64,000 nucleotides of DNA from Ensifer sp. LC11 (GTDB lineage: Bacteria; Pseudomonadota; Alphaproteobacteria; Rhizobiales; Rhizobiaceae). Under the pieces are notes generated by a model. That model was not told where the DNA came from. It saw only the letters and a program-made list of their open reading frames with translations, and did not search any database. Location: NCBI RefSeq assembly GCF_001695835.1, contig NZ_MBSO01000012.1, positions 372,001 through 436,000 on the forward strand, in the 5' to 3' direction. Positions 1 through 9,982 of the stretch are shown here, one piece after another. The position numbers and the translations under genes are program-made. Within the stretch, counting starts at the first letter, position 1, and each line of letters begins with the position of its first letter.

Positions 1-527
<527 letters not shown>

Positions 528-652
528 TCATGAATCCTTCTCATAGGTCCATGCCGTTTATACCATCTAATCGCAGGCAGCAGCCATGGCTAGATTGTGC
601 ACAGCAACAGGGCAGACGACGGCTCGTCGCGGCCACCCAAGGAGAGGAAGCC

Positions 653-1057
653 ATGGAGATCAGGAGAAGCGGGTCGCAGCCTTCGGCCAGGGGGCCTGAG
701 GACTGGTTTACGGGAACGGTGCGCATCGACCCGTTGTTTGCCGTGCGGGAGCCGGCGCGCGCCGCCGGCAACACCGTCACCTTCGAGCCCGGTGCCCGCA
801 CGGCCTGGCATACGCATCCGCTCGGCCAGGTGCTGATCGTCGTTTCAGGCTGCGGCCGCGTGCAGCGCGAGGGCGAGCCGATCGAAGAGATCCGGCCGGG
901 CGACGTTGTCTGGTTCGAGTCGGGTGAAAAACACTGGCACGGAGCCGCGCCGACGACCGCCATGACCCATATCGCCATCCAGGAATCGCTCGACGGCAAG
1001 GCGGTTGACTGGATGGAAAAGGTGACGGACGCCGAGTACGGCGCCAAGGCGGAGTAG
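653..1057 (+). CDS. small cupin, similar to cupin hydroxynitrile lyases
   Basis: A 134-aa single-domain cupin. The start at 653 is chosen because GGAGAGGAAG lies just upstream; upstream in-frame starts lack this. Cupin motif 1 is WHTHPLGQ (residues 52-59) and motif 2 is [15 protein letters not shown]. The predicted metal ligands are H53, H55, Q59 and H94. From memory, these are the Mn-site positions in the Granulicella tundricola cupin hydroxynitrile lyase, and much of the rest ([53 protein letters not shown]) also resembles it. Many such cupins have unknown substrates. It is followed after 8 bp by an MFS exporter and then an aldo/keto reductase, suggesting an aldehyde or cyanohydrin detoxification unit; this is inference. 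Confidence 0.85.
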   Translation: MEIRRSGSQPSARGPEDWFTGTVRIDPLFAVREPARAAGNTVTFEPGARTAWHTHPLGQVLIVVSGCGRVQREGEPIEEIRPGDVVWFESGEKHWHGAAPTTAMTHIAIQESLDGKAVDWMEKVTDAEYGAKAE

Positions 1058-1065
1058 ACACGACA

Positions 1066-2541
1066 ATGGACGTCACGTCGGTGAAGAACCATTCAACGCG
1101 CAAGGCGGCCGTGCTGGCGATCATCATCGTCAGCTACCTGATGATCGTGCTCGACATCTCGATCGTGATCACCGGCCTGCCGAAAATCCGCGACGAGCTG
1201 CAGTTCAGCGATGCCGGGCTTTCCTGGGTGCACAGCGCCTATACGCTCGCCTTTGGCGGCTTCCTGCTGCTGGGCGCGCGGGCGGGTGACATACTCGGAC
1301 GTCGCCGCATGTTCATTGCCGGGCTTGCCGTTTTCACGGCCGCCTCCGCGGTCATCGGGCTCGCGCCGTCGCCGGCGTGGCTGCTGGCCGCCCGCGCCGT
1401 GCAAGGCTTCGGCTCGGCCATCCTCGCGCCCGCCACGCTGGCGTTGATCCAGACGCATTTCACCGAAGGACCGGAGCGCACCCGGGCGGTCGCCTATTAC
1501 AGTTCGGTCGCCGGCATCGGCGCCACCTTCGGCATGGTGCTTGGCGGCCTGCTCGCCGGCTGGCTCAGCTGGCGGGTCGGCTTTTTCATCAACCTGCCGA
1601 TCGGGATCGCCCTGATGCTGGCGGCGCGCGCTTACGTCGGGGAGACGGAACGGCGCACCGGTGAATTCGACCTCGCCGGCGCGGTGAGTTCGACGCTCGG
1701 GATGACCGCGCTCGTCTACGGCATCGTCCGCTCGGCGGAGAAGGGGGCGCACGACCCGCTGACACTATCGGCGCTTGCCTTCGGCCTTCTGCTGCTTGCC
1801 GCCTTCGTCGCCATTGAACGGCGCGCCGGGCAGCCGATCATGCCGCTCAGGCTCTTTTCGAGCCGCGAGCGCGTCGGGGCCTATCTGGCGCGCGTGCTTT
1901 TCCTGGCGGCGATGATCGGGTTCTTTTTCTTCTTCACCCAATATCTTCAAGGGGTCCTTCACCTCGATCCGCTGGCCTCCGGTCTCGCCTTCATTCCGGC
2001 GACACTCACCAATTTCGTCGCGGCGATCTCCGTTCCTCGGCTGACCCCACGGTTCGGCAATCGGCGGCTGCTTGCCTTTGGGCTGGTCGCCGCGCTGATC
2101 GGCATGATCTCTATCAGCCAGGTCTCGGCCGAAACGTCCTATCTCTTCGGCATGGCGCCACCCTTGATGCTGATCGGGCTCGGCCAGGGCTTCACCTTGA
2201 GCCCGCTGACGGTCGCCGGCATTGCCGGTGTGGCGCCCGGTGACGCGGGGGCGGCCGGCGGCGTCGTTAATGTCGCCCACCAGCTCGGCAATTCGCTCGG
2301 CCTCAGTGTGCTCGTCGCCGTCGCAGCCTTCGGTGCGGATGGGCTTGCCGGCAGCCACCTGCTCGCCCATCGGGTCGACAACGTTCTCATCGGCTGCACG
2401 GTGCTGCTGGCGCTGGCGCTCGTGGTCGTCGCGCTGGTTGTCCGGCCGCGCGCTGTGACGCGGGTCGAGCTCGTGGCAAAAAGCCGCCCGCTCGCCTGTC
2501 AAAATTGCCGCTCGGTTTCCCTCAATCCGGCGGCGTCATAA
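1066..2541 (+). CDS. MFS drug exporter, DHA2 (EmrB/QacA-type, 14 TM)
   Basis: A 491-aa inner-membrane protein. The length and hydrophobicity fit the 14-helix DHA2 drug:proton antiporters. Visible family motifs include LDISIVITGLPKIRDELQFS in TM1, the loop 2-3 motif GARAGDILGRRRMFIAG, and the antiporter motif C region (GIGATFGMVLGGLLAGWLSW). The C-terminal tail of about 30 residues is polar. It starts 8 bp after the cupin stop and ends 12 bp before the aldo/keto reductase start, so the three genes look like one transcript. The substrate cannot be read from sequence; export of a toxic small molecule handled by the neighbouring enzymes is an inference. Confidence 0.92.
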   Translation: MDVTSVKNHSTRKAAVLAIIIVSYLMIVLDISIVITGLPKIRDELQFSDAGLSWVHSAYTLAFGGFLLLGARAGDILGRRRMFIAGLAVFTAASAVIGLAPSPAWLLAARAVQGFGSAILAPATLALIQTHFTEGPERTRAVAYYSSVAGIGATFGMVLGGLLAGWLSWRVGFFINLPIGIALMLAARAYVGETERRTGEFDLAGAVSSTLGMTALVYGIVRSAEKGAHDPLTLSALAFGLLLLAAFVAIERRAGQPIMPLRLFSSRERVGAYLARVLFLAAMIGFFFFFTQYLQGVLHLDPLASGLAFIPATLTNFVAAISVPRLTPRFGNRRLLAFGLVAALIGMISISQVSAETSYLFGMAPPLMLIGLGQGFTLSPLTVAGIAGVAPGDAGAAGGVVNVAHQLGNSLGLSVLVAVAAFGADGLAGSHLLAHRVDNVLIGCTVLLALALVVVALVVRPRAVTRVELVAKSRPLACQNCRSVSLNPAAS

Positions 2542-3531
<990 letters not shown>

Positions 3532-3598
3532 GCCAGCCTCGATAGTCACCAAGCCATCGGGCGGGCCGTGCGGCCGATGGCTAACTATTGGCGCCGGC

Positions 3599-3625
3599 CC
3601 TGCCGGGTGTGGCAGGTTTTCTTTT
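3599..3625 (+). terminator. Rho-independent terminator after the aldo/keto reductase
   Basis: CCTGCC (3599-3604) pairs with GGCAGG (3611-3616), followed by TTTTCTTTT. A second perfect 9-bp hairpin, AGCCATCGG/CCGATGGCT (3552-3560 and 3574-3582), lies just upstream without a T run. The rest of the gap up to panC at 3873 shows no gene; it is relatively T-rich around 3725-3740 and probably holds the panCB promoter. Confidence 0.85.
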
Positions 3626-3872
3626 GCTCTCCAGCGTGGGTTGCACCCGTGCGGGTTGAGCACCGTGAGAGGCCGCCTGTGGAAGTCAGGCGTGCTGTCG
3701 GCGTCATCAAGCTGTCATCAATCCGATTGTTTTTTTGCGCTGCACAAGATAGAGCTTTGCAGCCGAATTTTGTGCAAATGCCCGCTGGCGGAGCAGGTTT
3801 GTCGCCATGCCGCAGGGCAGGGCGTCACCATCCTTAAGGGTGGGGCGCCGTCGCGGATTGGAGGGTCCGGAG

Positions 3873-4748
3873 ATGAAGACTTTCACCACCATCGCCGAGC
3901 TGCGCGCGGCCCTTGCCGAACACAGGCGGGCGGGCAAGACCGTCGGCTTCGTGCCGACCATGGGCTACCTGCATGTCGGCCATATGGAGCTGATGCGCCG
4001 GGCGCGTGAGGAAAACGACATCGTCGTCGCCAGCATCTTCGTCAACCCGCTGCAGTTCGGCGCCAACGAAGATCTCTCCAAGTATCCGCGCGATCTTGCC
4101 CGCGATCAGGCGATGCTTGAAGCGGGCAACGTCGACTATCTCTTCGCGCCCGGCGTTTCCGACATGTATCCGCGGCCGATGGAAACAGTCGTCGACGTGC
4201 CGACGCTTGGCAGCGAGCTTGAAGGATCGGTCCGCCCCGGCCATTTCGCCGGCGTTGCCACCGTCGTCACCAAGCTCTTCAACATCGTCCAGCCGGACCG
4301 CGCCTATTTCGGCGAGAAGGATTTCCAGCAGTTGCAGATCATCCGCCGCATGGTGGACGATCTCGCCCAGCCGGTGACCGTCATCGGCGTGCCGACAGTG
4401 CGCGAGGCCGACGGGCTCGCCTGTTCGTCGCGCAATGTCTATCTGACCCCAGAGGAGCGTCGCGCCGCAGCGATCGTGCCCAAGGCATTGGAAGAGGCTG
4501 CGCGTCTGGTTGCCTCCGGTATCAGCGATGTGGCCGCGCTCGAAAAGGCCGTCACCGATTATCTCGCGGGCGAGCCATTGGCCAGGCCCGAGGTCGTTGC
4601 CGTGCGTGATCCCGAGACGCTCGAAACCATCGAAACGATCGGCGACAGACCGGTACTGCTCTTGCTCTTCGTTCGCTTCGGCACGACCAAGCTGCTCGAC
4701 AACCGGGTCATCGCGCCGAAGTCCGCGCAATTTGCAAAGGTCGCCTGA
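3873..4748 (+). CDS. panC: pantoate--beta-alanine ligase
   Basis: A 291-aa cytosolic enzyme that joins D-pantoate and beta-alanine with ATP to make pantothenate, the vitamin B5 precursor of CoA. It shows the nucleotidyltransferase HIGH-type motif [10 protein letters not shown] (residues 28-37), [51 protein letters not shown] and the KMSKS-equivalent SSRNVYL. The start at 3873 is set by GGAGGG at 3860-3865, 7 nt upstream. An earlier in-frame ATG would add a low-complexity arginine-rich stretch not seen in the family. panB begins 1 bp after its stop, a translationally coupled biosynthetic pair. Confidence 0.98.
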   Translation: MKTFTTIAELRAALAEHRRAGKTVGFVPTMGYLHVGHMELMRRAREENDIVVASIFVNPLQFGANEDLSKYPRDLARDQAMLEAGNVDYLFAPGVSDMYPRPMETVVDVPTLGSELEGSVRPGHFAGVATVVTKLFNIVQPDRAYFGEKDFQQLQIIRRMVDDLAQPVTVIGVPTVREADGLACSSRNVYLTPEERRAAAIVPKALEEAARLVASGISDVAALEKAVTDYLAGEPLARPEVVAVRDPETLETIETIGDRPVLLLLFVRFGTTKLLDNRVIAPKSAQFAKVA

Positions 4749-4749
4749 C

Positions 4750-5571
4750 ATGAGCGTACAGACCGCGAAACGCCGCCTAAGCCCTGCCAACATCGAGGCG
4801 CTGAAGGGTGATCGTCCGATCGTCAGCCTCACGGCCTATACGACGCCGATCGCAAGGCTGCTCGATCCGCATGTGGATTTCCTGCTGGTCGGCGATTCGC
4901 TCGGCATGGTGCTCTATGGTCTCGATACGACGGTCGGCGTCACGCTCGACATGATGATTGCCCATGGCCAGGCGGTGATGCGCGGCTCGGAGCGCGCCTG
5001 TGTCGTCATCGACATGCCCTTCGGCTCCTACCAGGAATCGAAGGAACAGGCGTTCCGCAGTGCCGCGCGCATCCTGAAGGAGACCGGCTGCAGTGCGGTC
5101 AAGCTCGAGGGCGGGGCGGAGATGGCCGAGACGGTCGCGTTCCTCGTCAGCCGCGGCATACCGGTGCTCGGCCATGTCGGCTTGATGCCGCAGCTCGTCA
5201 ACACGACGGGCGGCTATCGCTCCGTTGGCCGCAACGACAAGGAAGTGGCGAAGATCCGCCGCGACGCCAAGGCGATCGACGATGCCGGCGCCTTTGCCAT
5301 CGTCATCGAGGGGACGGTCGAGCCGGTCGCCCGCGATATCACCGCGGAACTGCGCTCGCCGACCATCGGCATCGGCGCATCGCCCGCCTGCGACGGCCAG
5401 ATCCTCGTCTCGGATGACATGCTCGGCCTCTTCAACGACTTCAAGCCGCGCTTCGTCAAGCACTTCGCCGAGCTTGCCCCGGCGATCTCCAAGGCTGCCG
5501 AGGAGTACGCGGCCGAGGTGAAGGCGCGTACCTTCCCGGGTATCGAGCACACGTTCCAGGCCAAGAAGTAA
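4750..5571 (+). CDS. panB: 3-methyl-2-oxobutanoate hydroxymethyltransferase
   Basis: A 273-aa enzyme that transfers a hydroxymethyl group from 5,10-methylene-THF to alpha-ketoisovalerate to give ketopantoate, the first committed step of pantothenate synthesis. Family landmarks are [14 protein letters not shown], the metal ligands D49 ([10 protein letters not shown]), D88 ([13 protein letters not shown]) and E120 (AVKLEGG), the catalytic Glu in [10 protein letters not shown] (E187), and GHVGLMPQ. Full length with the typical C-terminal Phe/Lys-rich tail. Its ATG is 1 bp beyond the panC stop. A terminator follows at 5610, so panC-panB is a closed operon. Ketopantoate reductase (panE) and panD are not in this window. 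Confidence 0.98.
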   Translation: MSVQTAKRRLSPANIEALKGDRPIVSLTAYTTPIARLLDPHVDFLLVGDSLGMVLYGLDTTVGVTLDMMIAHGQAVMRGSERACVVIDMPFGSYQESKEQAFRSAARILKETGCSAVKLEGGAEMAETVAFLVSRGIPVLGHVGLMPQLVNTTGGYRSVGRNDKEVAKIRRDAKAIDDAGAFAIVIEGTVEPVARDITAELRSPTIGIGASPACDGQILVSDDMLGLFNDFKPRFVKHFAELAPAISKAAEEYAAEVKARTFPGIEHTFQAKK

Positions 5572-5609
5572 GGCGGCAGGCCCGCACGAACCTTAAATTC
5601 CCCGGGGGC

Positions 5610-5645
5610 AAAACGCACCGGTTTCCCGGTCGGTGCGCATTTTGT
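5610..5645 (+). terminator. terminator after panB
   Basis: AAAA-CGCACCG (5614-5620) pairs with CGGTGCG (5631-5637), followed within 3 nt by TTTTG. The A-run on the other side makes it potentially bidirectional. Confidence 0.8.
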
Positions 5646-5783
5646 TCAAGCCTTGTTCGGGCAAGGCATCATAAAATTCAATCAATGTATCAGCGCATTT
5701 GAATTGTTGCCGAAGGCGCAAGCGCCTATCAGTCCGGCACCGGCCGCACGGCGCTTGCATCGCCTCGGCCGGCGGAGGTTTCC

Positions 5784-6500
5784 ATGACAAAAGACGAATT
5801 CTGGGAAGGCGTGCGCGGCGGCTTTCCCATCATGCTCGCGGCATCGCCCTTCGGCGCGCTGTTCGGGGCGCTTGCGGTCGACAACGGCTTTACCATCGCC
5901 GATGCGGTGTTCATGAGCGCGACGGTCTATGCCGGCGCCAGCCAGATGGTCGGCATCGAGCTTTTCGGCAATCACGTCCAGCCTTGGCTGGTCGTGCTTT
6001 CGGTCTTTGCCGTCAACTTCCGCCACGTGCTCTATTCGGCCTCGATCGCCAAATATGTCCGGCATTTCACCTTCGGGCAGAAGTTCCTCGCCTTTTTCCT
6101 GCTGGTCGATCCGCAATATGCCGAGACCGAGAAGCGCGGCGAGCGCGGGCTGGCGATCACGTTTTCCTGGTATCTCGGCTTCGGCCTCGTCATCTACATT
6201 CCCTGGATCATCAACACGCTGGTCGGCGCGATCTTCGGGCAGATGATCGGCGACCCCAAGGCGATCGGCCTCGATGTGCTGCTGCCGGTCTATTTCATGG
6301 GGCTGGTGATGGGCTTCCGCAAACGCGACCGGTTCCTGCCGATCGTCACGGTTTCCGCGCTTGCGTCGGTCGCCGGCATGCATTTCGTCGGCTCGCCCTG
6401 GCATGTGAGCATCGGCGCACTTGCCGGCATCGTGCTTGCCGCCTGCCTGCCGCCGAGCGAGCGGGCAGCCGCACCCACCGGCGTCGAGAAGGAGGCGTGA
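5784..6500 (+). CDS. azlC: AzlC-family branched-chain amino acid exporter, large subunit
   Basis: A 238-aa inner-membrane protein with GGAGG 7 nt before the ATG. The N-terminal signature FWEGVRGGFPIMLAASPFGALFGALA and the internal FMSATVYAGASQMVGIELFG and VNFRHVLYSASIA are characteristic of AzlC/YgaZ, the large subunit of a two-component branched-chain amino acid exporter. About seven hydrophobic segments are visible. It is followed 2 bp later by the small AzlD partner. The role is export of valine/isoleucine/leucine analogues or excess amino acids, based on the family. Confidence 0.93.
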   Translation: MTKDEFWEGVRGGFPIMLAASPFGALFGALAVDNGFTIADAVFMSATVYAGASQMVGIELFGNHVQPWLVVLSVFAVNFRHVLYSASIAKYVRHFTFGQKFLAFFLLVDPQYAETEKRGERGLAITFSWYLGFGLVIYIPWIINTLVGAIFGQMIGDPKAIGLDVLLPVYFMGLVMGFRKRDRFLPIVTVSALASVAGMHFVGSPWHVSIGALAGIVLAACLPPSERAAAPTGVEKEA

Positions 6501-6502
6501 CG

Positions 6503-6817
6503 ATGGATCCGCAACACCTCAACCTCATCTATCTCATCATCGCGGCTGCAGTCGCGACCTTCCTGACGCGCGTCGGCGGCTACATCCTGATCACGCAGAT
6601 GAAGCAGATCCCGCCGCGGCTGGAGGCCGCACTCAACGCCGTTCCGGCGGCGGTCCTGACGACGCTGGTGGCACCGGCCTTCGTTTATGGCGGGCTCGAC
6701 GTGACGATCGCGATGTTCGTCGCCTTCGCCATCGCGCTCGGCTTCAACCTCTCGACGCTGCGCATGCTCGTCATCGGCTGGGTGGTGGTGATGCTGATCC
6801 GCCACGTGGTGCTGTAG
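6503..6817 (+). CDS. azlD: AzlD-family branched-chain amino acid exporter, small subunit
   Basis: A 104-aa membrane protein, matching the small AzlD/YgaH partner of AzlC in size and position. It has three to four hydrophobic segments and the family stretch FLTRVGGYILITQMKQIPPR followed by LNAVPAAVLTTLVAPA. The start is set by AAGGAGG, 6-7 nt upstream and overlapping the end of azlC. The two genes are almost certainly cotranscribed and form one transporter. Confidence 0.92.
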   Translation: MDPQHLNLIYLIIAAAVATFLTRVGGYILITQMKQIPPRLEAALNAVPAAVLTTLVAPAFVYGGLDVTIAMFVAFAIALGFNLSTLRMLVIGWVVVMLIRHVVL

Positions 6818-6911
6818 GTTCCTTGCTTCTAGCGGGCGCGCTTCAATGCCGCACGGGCGGCGCGCATCGACTGGCATTGGCGGCGCGTCCCTCGTGGATT
6901 ATCATCCCTTG

Positions 6912-7000
6912 CGTACCGGAGAGGTACGGTAGCACCGCAGGTGCTGTCAGACGTGCGACGTCGCTGCAACAACGCAGAGCCTCCCGGCGGTGGAGGAGTA
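6912..7000 (+). promoter_or_regulatory. structured 5' leader with a possible RBS-sequestering hairpin
   Basis: Two adjacent perfect hairpins, CGTACC/GGTACG (6912-6928) and AGCACC/GGTGCT (6931-6945), precede a third in which CCTCC (6980-6984) can pair with the ribosome-binding GGAGG (6992-6996) of the small gene starting at 7004. The first two could equally be the end of the azlCD transcript, although no T run follows. It matches no riboswitch class that I recognise. Confidence 0.35.
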
Positions 7001-7003
7001 ACC

Positions 7004-7243
7004 ATGTTAGCCAGGATCTCGATTGCCCTCCTGCTGGCGCTCGCGCCGGCAGCGGCCTTTGCCAATCAGTGCCCCACCATTATGGCTGCGATCGACGCGG
7101 CGATGCCGACTGCGAAACTGTCCGAGGCCGACATGGCCAAGGTCACGGAGTTGCGTAAGAAGGGCGAAGAGCAACACAAGGCGGGCGATCACGCTGCCTC
7201 GGAGGCGACGCTCGGCGAAGCCAAGAAGCTGTTGGGAATCTAA
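7004..7243 (+). CDS. small exported protein of unknown function
   Basis: A 79-aa protein with a clear Sec signal peptide (MLARISIALLLALAPAAAFA, cleavage probably before NQ), giving a mature periplasmic protein of about 58 residues. The mature part has a single Cys (NQCPTIM) and is otherwise a charged, alpha-helical stretch rich in Lys, Glu and Ala (KVTELRKKGEEQHKAGDHAA). GGAGGAG at 6992-6998 fixes the start. An in-frame upstream start would put about 20 polar residues ahead of the signal and is unlikely. I do not recognise the family. Downstream, a GC-rich hairpin separates it from the convergent pepP. Confidence 0.75.
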   Translation: MLARISIALLLALAPAAAFANQCPTIMAAIDAAMPTAKLSEADMAKVTELRKKGEEQHKAGDHAASEATLGEAKKLLGI

Positions 7244-7323
7244 GTGCAAAGGCCGGTTTTCCGGTCTATTGCCGCCGTGTGGGCCTCGTCGCCAAGAGGC
7301 GGCTGCGGCGCGCAATGCCTGTT

Positions 7324-7351
7324 GCCCGGGCTCCCAAACAGGAGCCCGGGC
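7324..7351. terminator. GC-rich hairpin between convergent genes
   Basis: GCCCGGGCTCC (7324-7334) and GGAGCCCGGGC (7341-7351) form a perfect 11-bp stem with loop CAAACA, placed between the small exported gene and the convergent pepP stop. Neither strand has a T run, so it may be a transcription barrier rather than a textbook terminator. Confidence 0.6.
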
Positions 7352-7363
7352 AGAGCGCCTGAC

Positions 7364-9199
7364 TCAGCGTGAAAGCGCTGCCGTTGCGGTCTTCAGCCAG
7401 TCGCGGGTTTCGTCGCTGGCCAGCAGCGGCATCAGCTTTTCGCGTGTCTCGGCATGGTAGGCGTTGAGCCAGTCGAGCTCCTCATCCGTCAGCAGCGCCG
7501 GCAGCACGAGGCGGCGGTCGATCGGGCAGTAGGTGATGGTATCGAAGCCGAGCATCGGCAGGTCGCCGCCGTCGACCATCGTTGCCGGCTGCACCACGAT
7601 CAGGTTTTCAATGCGGATGCCGAAGGCGCCGGGGCGGTAGTAGCCGGGCTCGTTGGACAGGATCATGCCGGGCAGCAGTTCCTGTGTTGCAAGACGGGCG
7701 ATGCGCTGCGGGCCTTCATGCACCGAGAGATAGGAGCCGACGCCGTGGCCGGTGCCGTGGGCATAGTCGGCGCCGGCCTTCCAGAGCGCGATGCGGGCCA
7801 AGGGGTCGAGATCGACGCCGCGCGAACCCGTGGGGAAACGAGCCGTGCTGATCGCGATCATGCCCTTCAGCACCAGGGTGAAGAAGCGCTTCTGTTCCTC
7901 GGGAACTGCGCCGATCGCGACCGTGCGGGTGATGTCGGTGGTGCCGTTGATGTATTGCGCACCGGAATCGATCAGGAACATGGTGCCCGCTTCGATCGCC
8001 TGATCGGTGGCGGTGGTGACGCGGTAGTGCATGATCGCCGCATGGGCGCCGGCGCCGGAGATCGTGTCGAAGGAGATGTCCTTCAGCGGGTTCTGCATCC
8101 GCTCGCCGACGGTGGCGCGGGCGGCTTCAAGTTGGTTCGTGGCGCCGATCTCGGTGACCGTGCCGGGCTGCTGCCTGTCCAGCCAGGCGAGGAACTCGAC
8201 CATGGCGGCACCGTCCTGCAGGTGGGCGCGGGTCGAACCGTCGATTTCGGCCTTGTTTTTCTGGGCGCGGGGCAGGCGGGCCGGGTCGACCGCTTCGACC
8301 ACCTTGCCGCCCTTGGAGCGGATCAGCTCGGAGATGGCAAAGGAGGCGAGATCCGGGTCGATCATTACGGACGTGCCGGCAGCGCCCAGCGCGGCCAAGC
8401 GATCGTCGAAAGTCGCGGGCGCGACGATGTCTGCGATCTGGGTGAGATAGGCTTCCTGCTCGATGCCGGTCTTGCGCTTGTCGAGGAAGAGTTCGGCGCG
8501 GCCGTCGGCATGGATGATGGCGCGGGCGAGCGGATGCGGCGTGTGCGGCACATCGCTGCCACGGATGTTGAAGGTCCAGGCGACGGAGGAGGGGTCGGTC
8601 AGGATGACGGCGCTGGCGCCTGCCTTGTCGAGGCCGGCAGCGATCGTCGCGATCTTGTCCTTGGCAAGCGCACCGGCATGTTCGATGGGCTGAATGGTGA
8701 CCTTGCCGAGCGGAGCTGCGGGACGGTTCGCCCAGATCCGGTCGAGCGGGTTATGATCGAGGAAGACGAGGGAGCCGCCGATGACGGCCAGCGCCTTTTC
8801 CAGCCGGCGCACTTCGGCGCCGGTGTGCAGCCACGGGTCGATGCCGAGCTTGAAGCCTTTGGCCCCATGGTTCTCCAGCCAGAGATGCGGCGGCTCGCCG
8901 ATGAGATCGCCACCGGTGAAAACGCTGCCGTCGACCTGTTCCTTCAGCTGCGTGACGTAACGTCCGTCGACAAAGACGACCGCTTCACGCTGCGTGATGA
9001 GGGCGATGCCGGCCGAACCGGTGAAGCCCGTCAGCCAGGAAAGGCGCTCGGACGAGGCAGGCACATACTCGCCCTGGAATTCGTCGGCGCGCGGCACGAG
9101 AAAGCCGTCGATGCCAAGGGCCGCGAAGGAGGCGCGCAGGGCTTCGGTGCGCTCCTTGCCGAATTGCGGCGTGGAGGTGACTTCAAAAGACTGAAACAT
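7364..9199 (-). CDS. pepP: aminopeptidase P (Xaa-Pro aminopeptidase, M24B)
   Basis: A 611-aa dimetal peptidase removing N-terminal residues that precede proline. The long form contains two creatinase-like N-terminal domains (DEFQGEYVPASSERLSWLTG near residue 40, and a second around 180-320) and a C-terminal pita-bread catalytic domain. The metal ligands are visible: Asp in FLIDSGAQY, Asp in GTTDITRT, His in GTGHGVGSYL, Glu in LSNEPGYYR and Glu in FGIRIENLIVV. It is complete. Its 3' end faces the small exported gene; its 5' side faces the sRNA region. A general peptide-turnover role is known for the family. Confidence 0.97.
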   Translation of the reverse strand: MFQSFEVTSTPQFGKERTEALRASFAALGIDGFLVPRADEFQGEYVPASSERLSWLTGFTGSAGIALITQREAVVFVDGRYVTQLKEQVDGSVFTGGDLIGEPPHLWLENHGAKGFKLGIDPWLHTGAEVRRLEKALAVIGGSLVFLDHNPLDRIWANRPAAPLGKVTIQPIEHAGALAKDKIATIAAGLDKAGASAVILTDPSSVAWTFNIRGSDVPHTPHPLARAIIHADGRAELFLDKRKTGIEQEAYLTQIADIVAPATFDDRLAALGAAGTSVMIDPDLASFAISELIRSKGGKVVEAVDPARLPRAQKNKAEIDGSTRAHLQDGAAMVEFLAWLDRQQPGTVTEIGATNQLEAARATVGERMQNPLKDISFDTISGAGAHAAIMHYRVTTATDQAIEAGTMFLIDSGAQYINGTTDITRTVAIGAVPEEQKRFFTLVLKGMIAISTARFPTGSRGVDLDPLARIALWKAGADYAHGTGHGVGSYLSVHEGPQRIARLATQELLPGMILSNEPGYYRPGAFGIRIENLIVVQPATMVDGGDLPMLGFDTITYCPIDRRLVLPALLTDEELDWLNAYHAETREKLMPLLASDETRDWLKTATAALSR

Positions 9200-9489
9200 G
9201 GGGGAATTCCGGTAGATTGAGCGGCAAACCGCGGGAAAGATGGCGCCATGTTAGCGGAAATCGCCCTTGCCGGGAAAGAGGCGATATCCTGTAAGCAGCC
9301 GTGGCCCACGGTTCTCACAATGCTTGCGGTTGTGGGCCGCCAGGGAGAGCAATTGCTCATTCATCATACATATGCGCTCAGTGCATGGCACCCATGCTCA
9401 GAAGTCTCTATCTCTATCGGAATAATAGTTTATAAGCCGCCTCAACGAACACGGACGAACATCCGGTGGTTCAAAAGACTGCGGTTCCG

Positions 9490-9641
9490 AGAATAGTTGG
9501 TCATTCTGTTCTCCTCCTCCCTCAAGGGTGGCCAATTTCGGAACGGTAGACGCCCGCTCGAGCACTCCTCCTCCTCAGGCTCGCGGGCATGGTTGGTCAC
9601 AAGCCAGCCAGCAGGCGATGCCCCTGGCATCGCCTTTGTTT
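9490..9641 (+). ncRNA. trans-acting sRNA of the alpha-r14 / CuckooS type (anti-Shine-Dalgarno loops)
   Basis: No protein gene fits here, but the + strand folds into three hairpins. Hairpin 1: AGTTGGTCA (9495-9503) with TGGCCAATT (9529-9537), loop containing CTCCTCCTCC. Hairpin 2: GCCCGC-GAGC (9552-9563) with GCTC-GCGGGC (9579-9588), loop ACTCCTCCTCCTCAG. Hairpin 3: a Rho-independent terminator at 9614-9641. Two exposed CU-rich anti-Shine-Dalgarno loops plus a terminator are the hallmark of the rhizobial alpha-r14 family (S. meliloti NfeR1) and of CuckooS RNAs, which block ribosome-binding sites, often of transporter mRNAs. The 5' end is uncertain; transcription could begin up to about 50 nt earlier, near TTTATAAG at 9429. 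Confidence 0.72.
9614..9641 (+). terminator. terminator of the alpha-r14-type sRNA
   Basis: GGCGATGCC (9614-9622) and GGCATCGCC (9626-9634) form a perfect 9-bp stem with a 3-nt loop, followed by TTTGTTT. Confidence 0.85.
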
Positions 9642-9643
9642 CG

Positions 9644-9684
9644 AAAGGCCGCCCGTCATGATAGACGTGGCGGCCTTTTCGTTT
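9644..9684 (+). terminator. second strong terminator in tandem
   Basis: AAAGGCCGCCCGTC (9644-9657) pairs with GACG-t-GGCGGCC (9664-9675), followed by TTTTCGTTTTT. It lies only 3 nt beyond the sRNA terminator T-tract, so it is either a backup terminator or the end of a second overlapping transcript. Confidence 0.75.
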
Positions 9685-9711
9685 TTCCACGATGGTTACA
9701 CTTGGAGATCT

Positions 9712-9757
9712 GCCCCTCACCCTAACCCTCTCCCCGCAGGCGGGGCGAGGGGACGTG
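9712..9757. repeat. RIME-like palindromic repeat (family C, copy 1)
   Basis: Contains GCCCCTCACCCTAACCCTC then CCCCGCAGGCGGGG, the core shared by the copies at 9848, 11751, 11889, 54053, 56325 and 56513. No coding content is seen. Confidence 0.7.
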
Positions 9758-9847
9758 TCCGATTGCTCGCCCTCAGCGAGGCGCGTTGGCATCCGATGCG
9801 GCGGTCGGCACTGACTGGCATGATTGAGTGGGAGAGCGCCGCAAAAT

Positions 9848-9894
9848 CCCTTCGCCCCGCGTGCGGGGAGAAGGTGCCGGCAGGCGGATGAGGG
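9848..9894. repeat. RIME-like palindromic repeat (family C, copy 2, inverted)
   Basis: CCCTTCGCCCCGCGTGCGGG followed by GAGAAGGTGCCGGCAGGCGG and ATGAGGG, the reverse orientation of the family C core. Further partial matches extend to about 9945. It lies just beyond the prmA 3' end. Confidence 0.7.
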
Positions 9895-9982
9895 CGCTCT
9901 CCTCACCGCGTGGATGAGGTGAGCTCCCCCCACGGCGCGGATGAGGGGCAGCGTCAATAGGGCAGGCGGATAATCCGCGCCC

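Noticed and set aside
7454-9220. A 588-codon open frame on the plus strand
   Set aside because: Fully antisense to pepP, with composition expected from the complement of GC-rich codons and no motif; pepP has all its catalytic residues.
9248-9496. 82-codon plus-strand frame before the sRNA
   Set aside because: No ribosome-binding site, no recognisable protein features, and it runs into the sRNA region.
9442-9957. 171-codon minus-strand frame
   Set aside because: Runs through the sRNA complement and two family C repeats; the sequence is repeat-derived.
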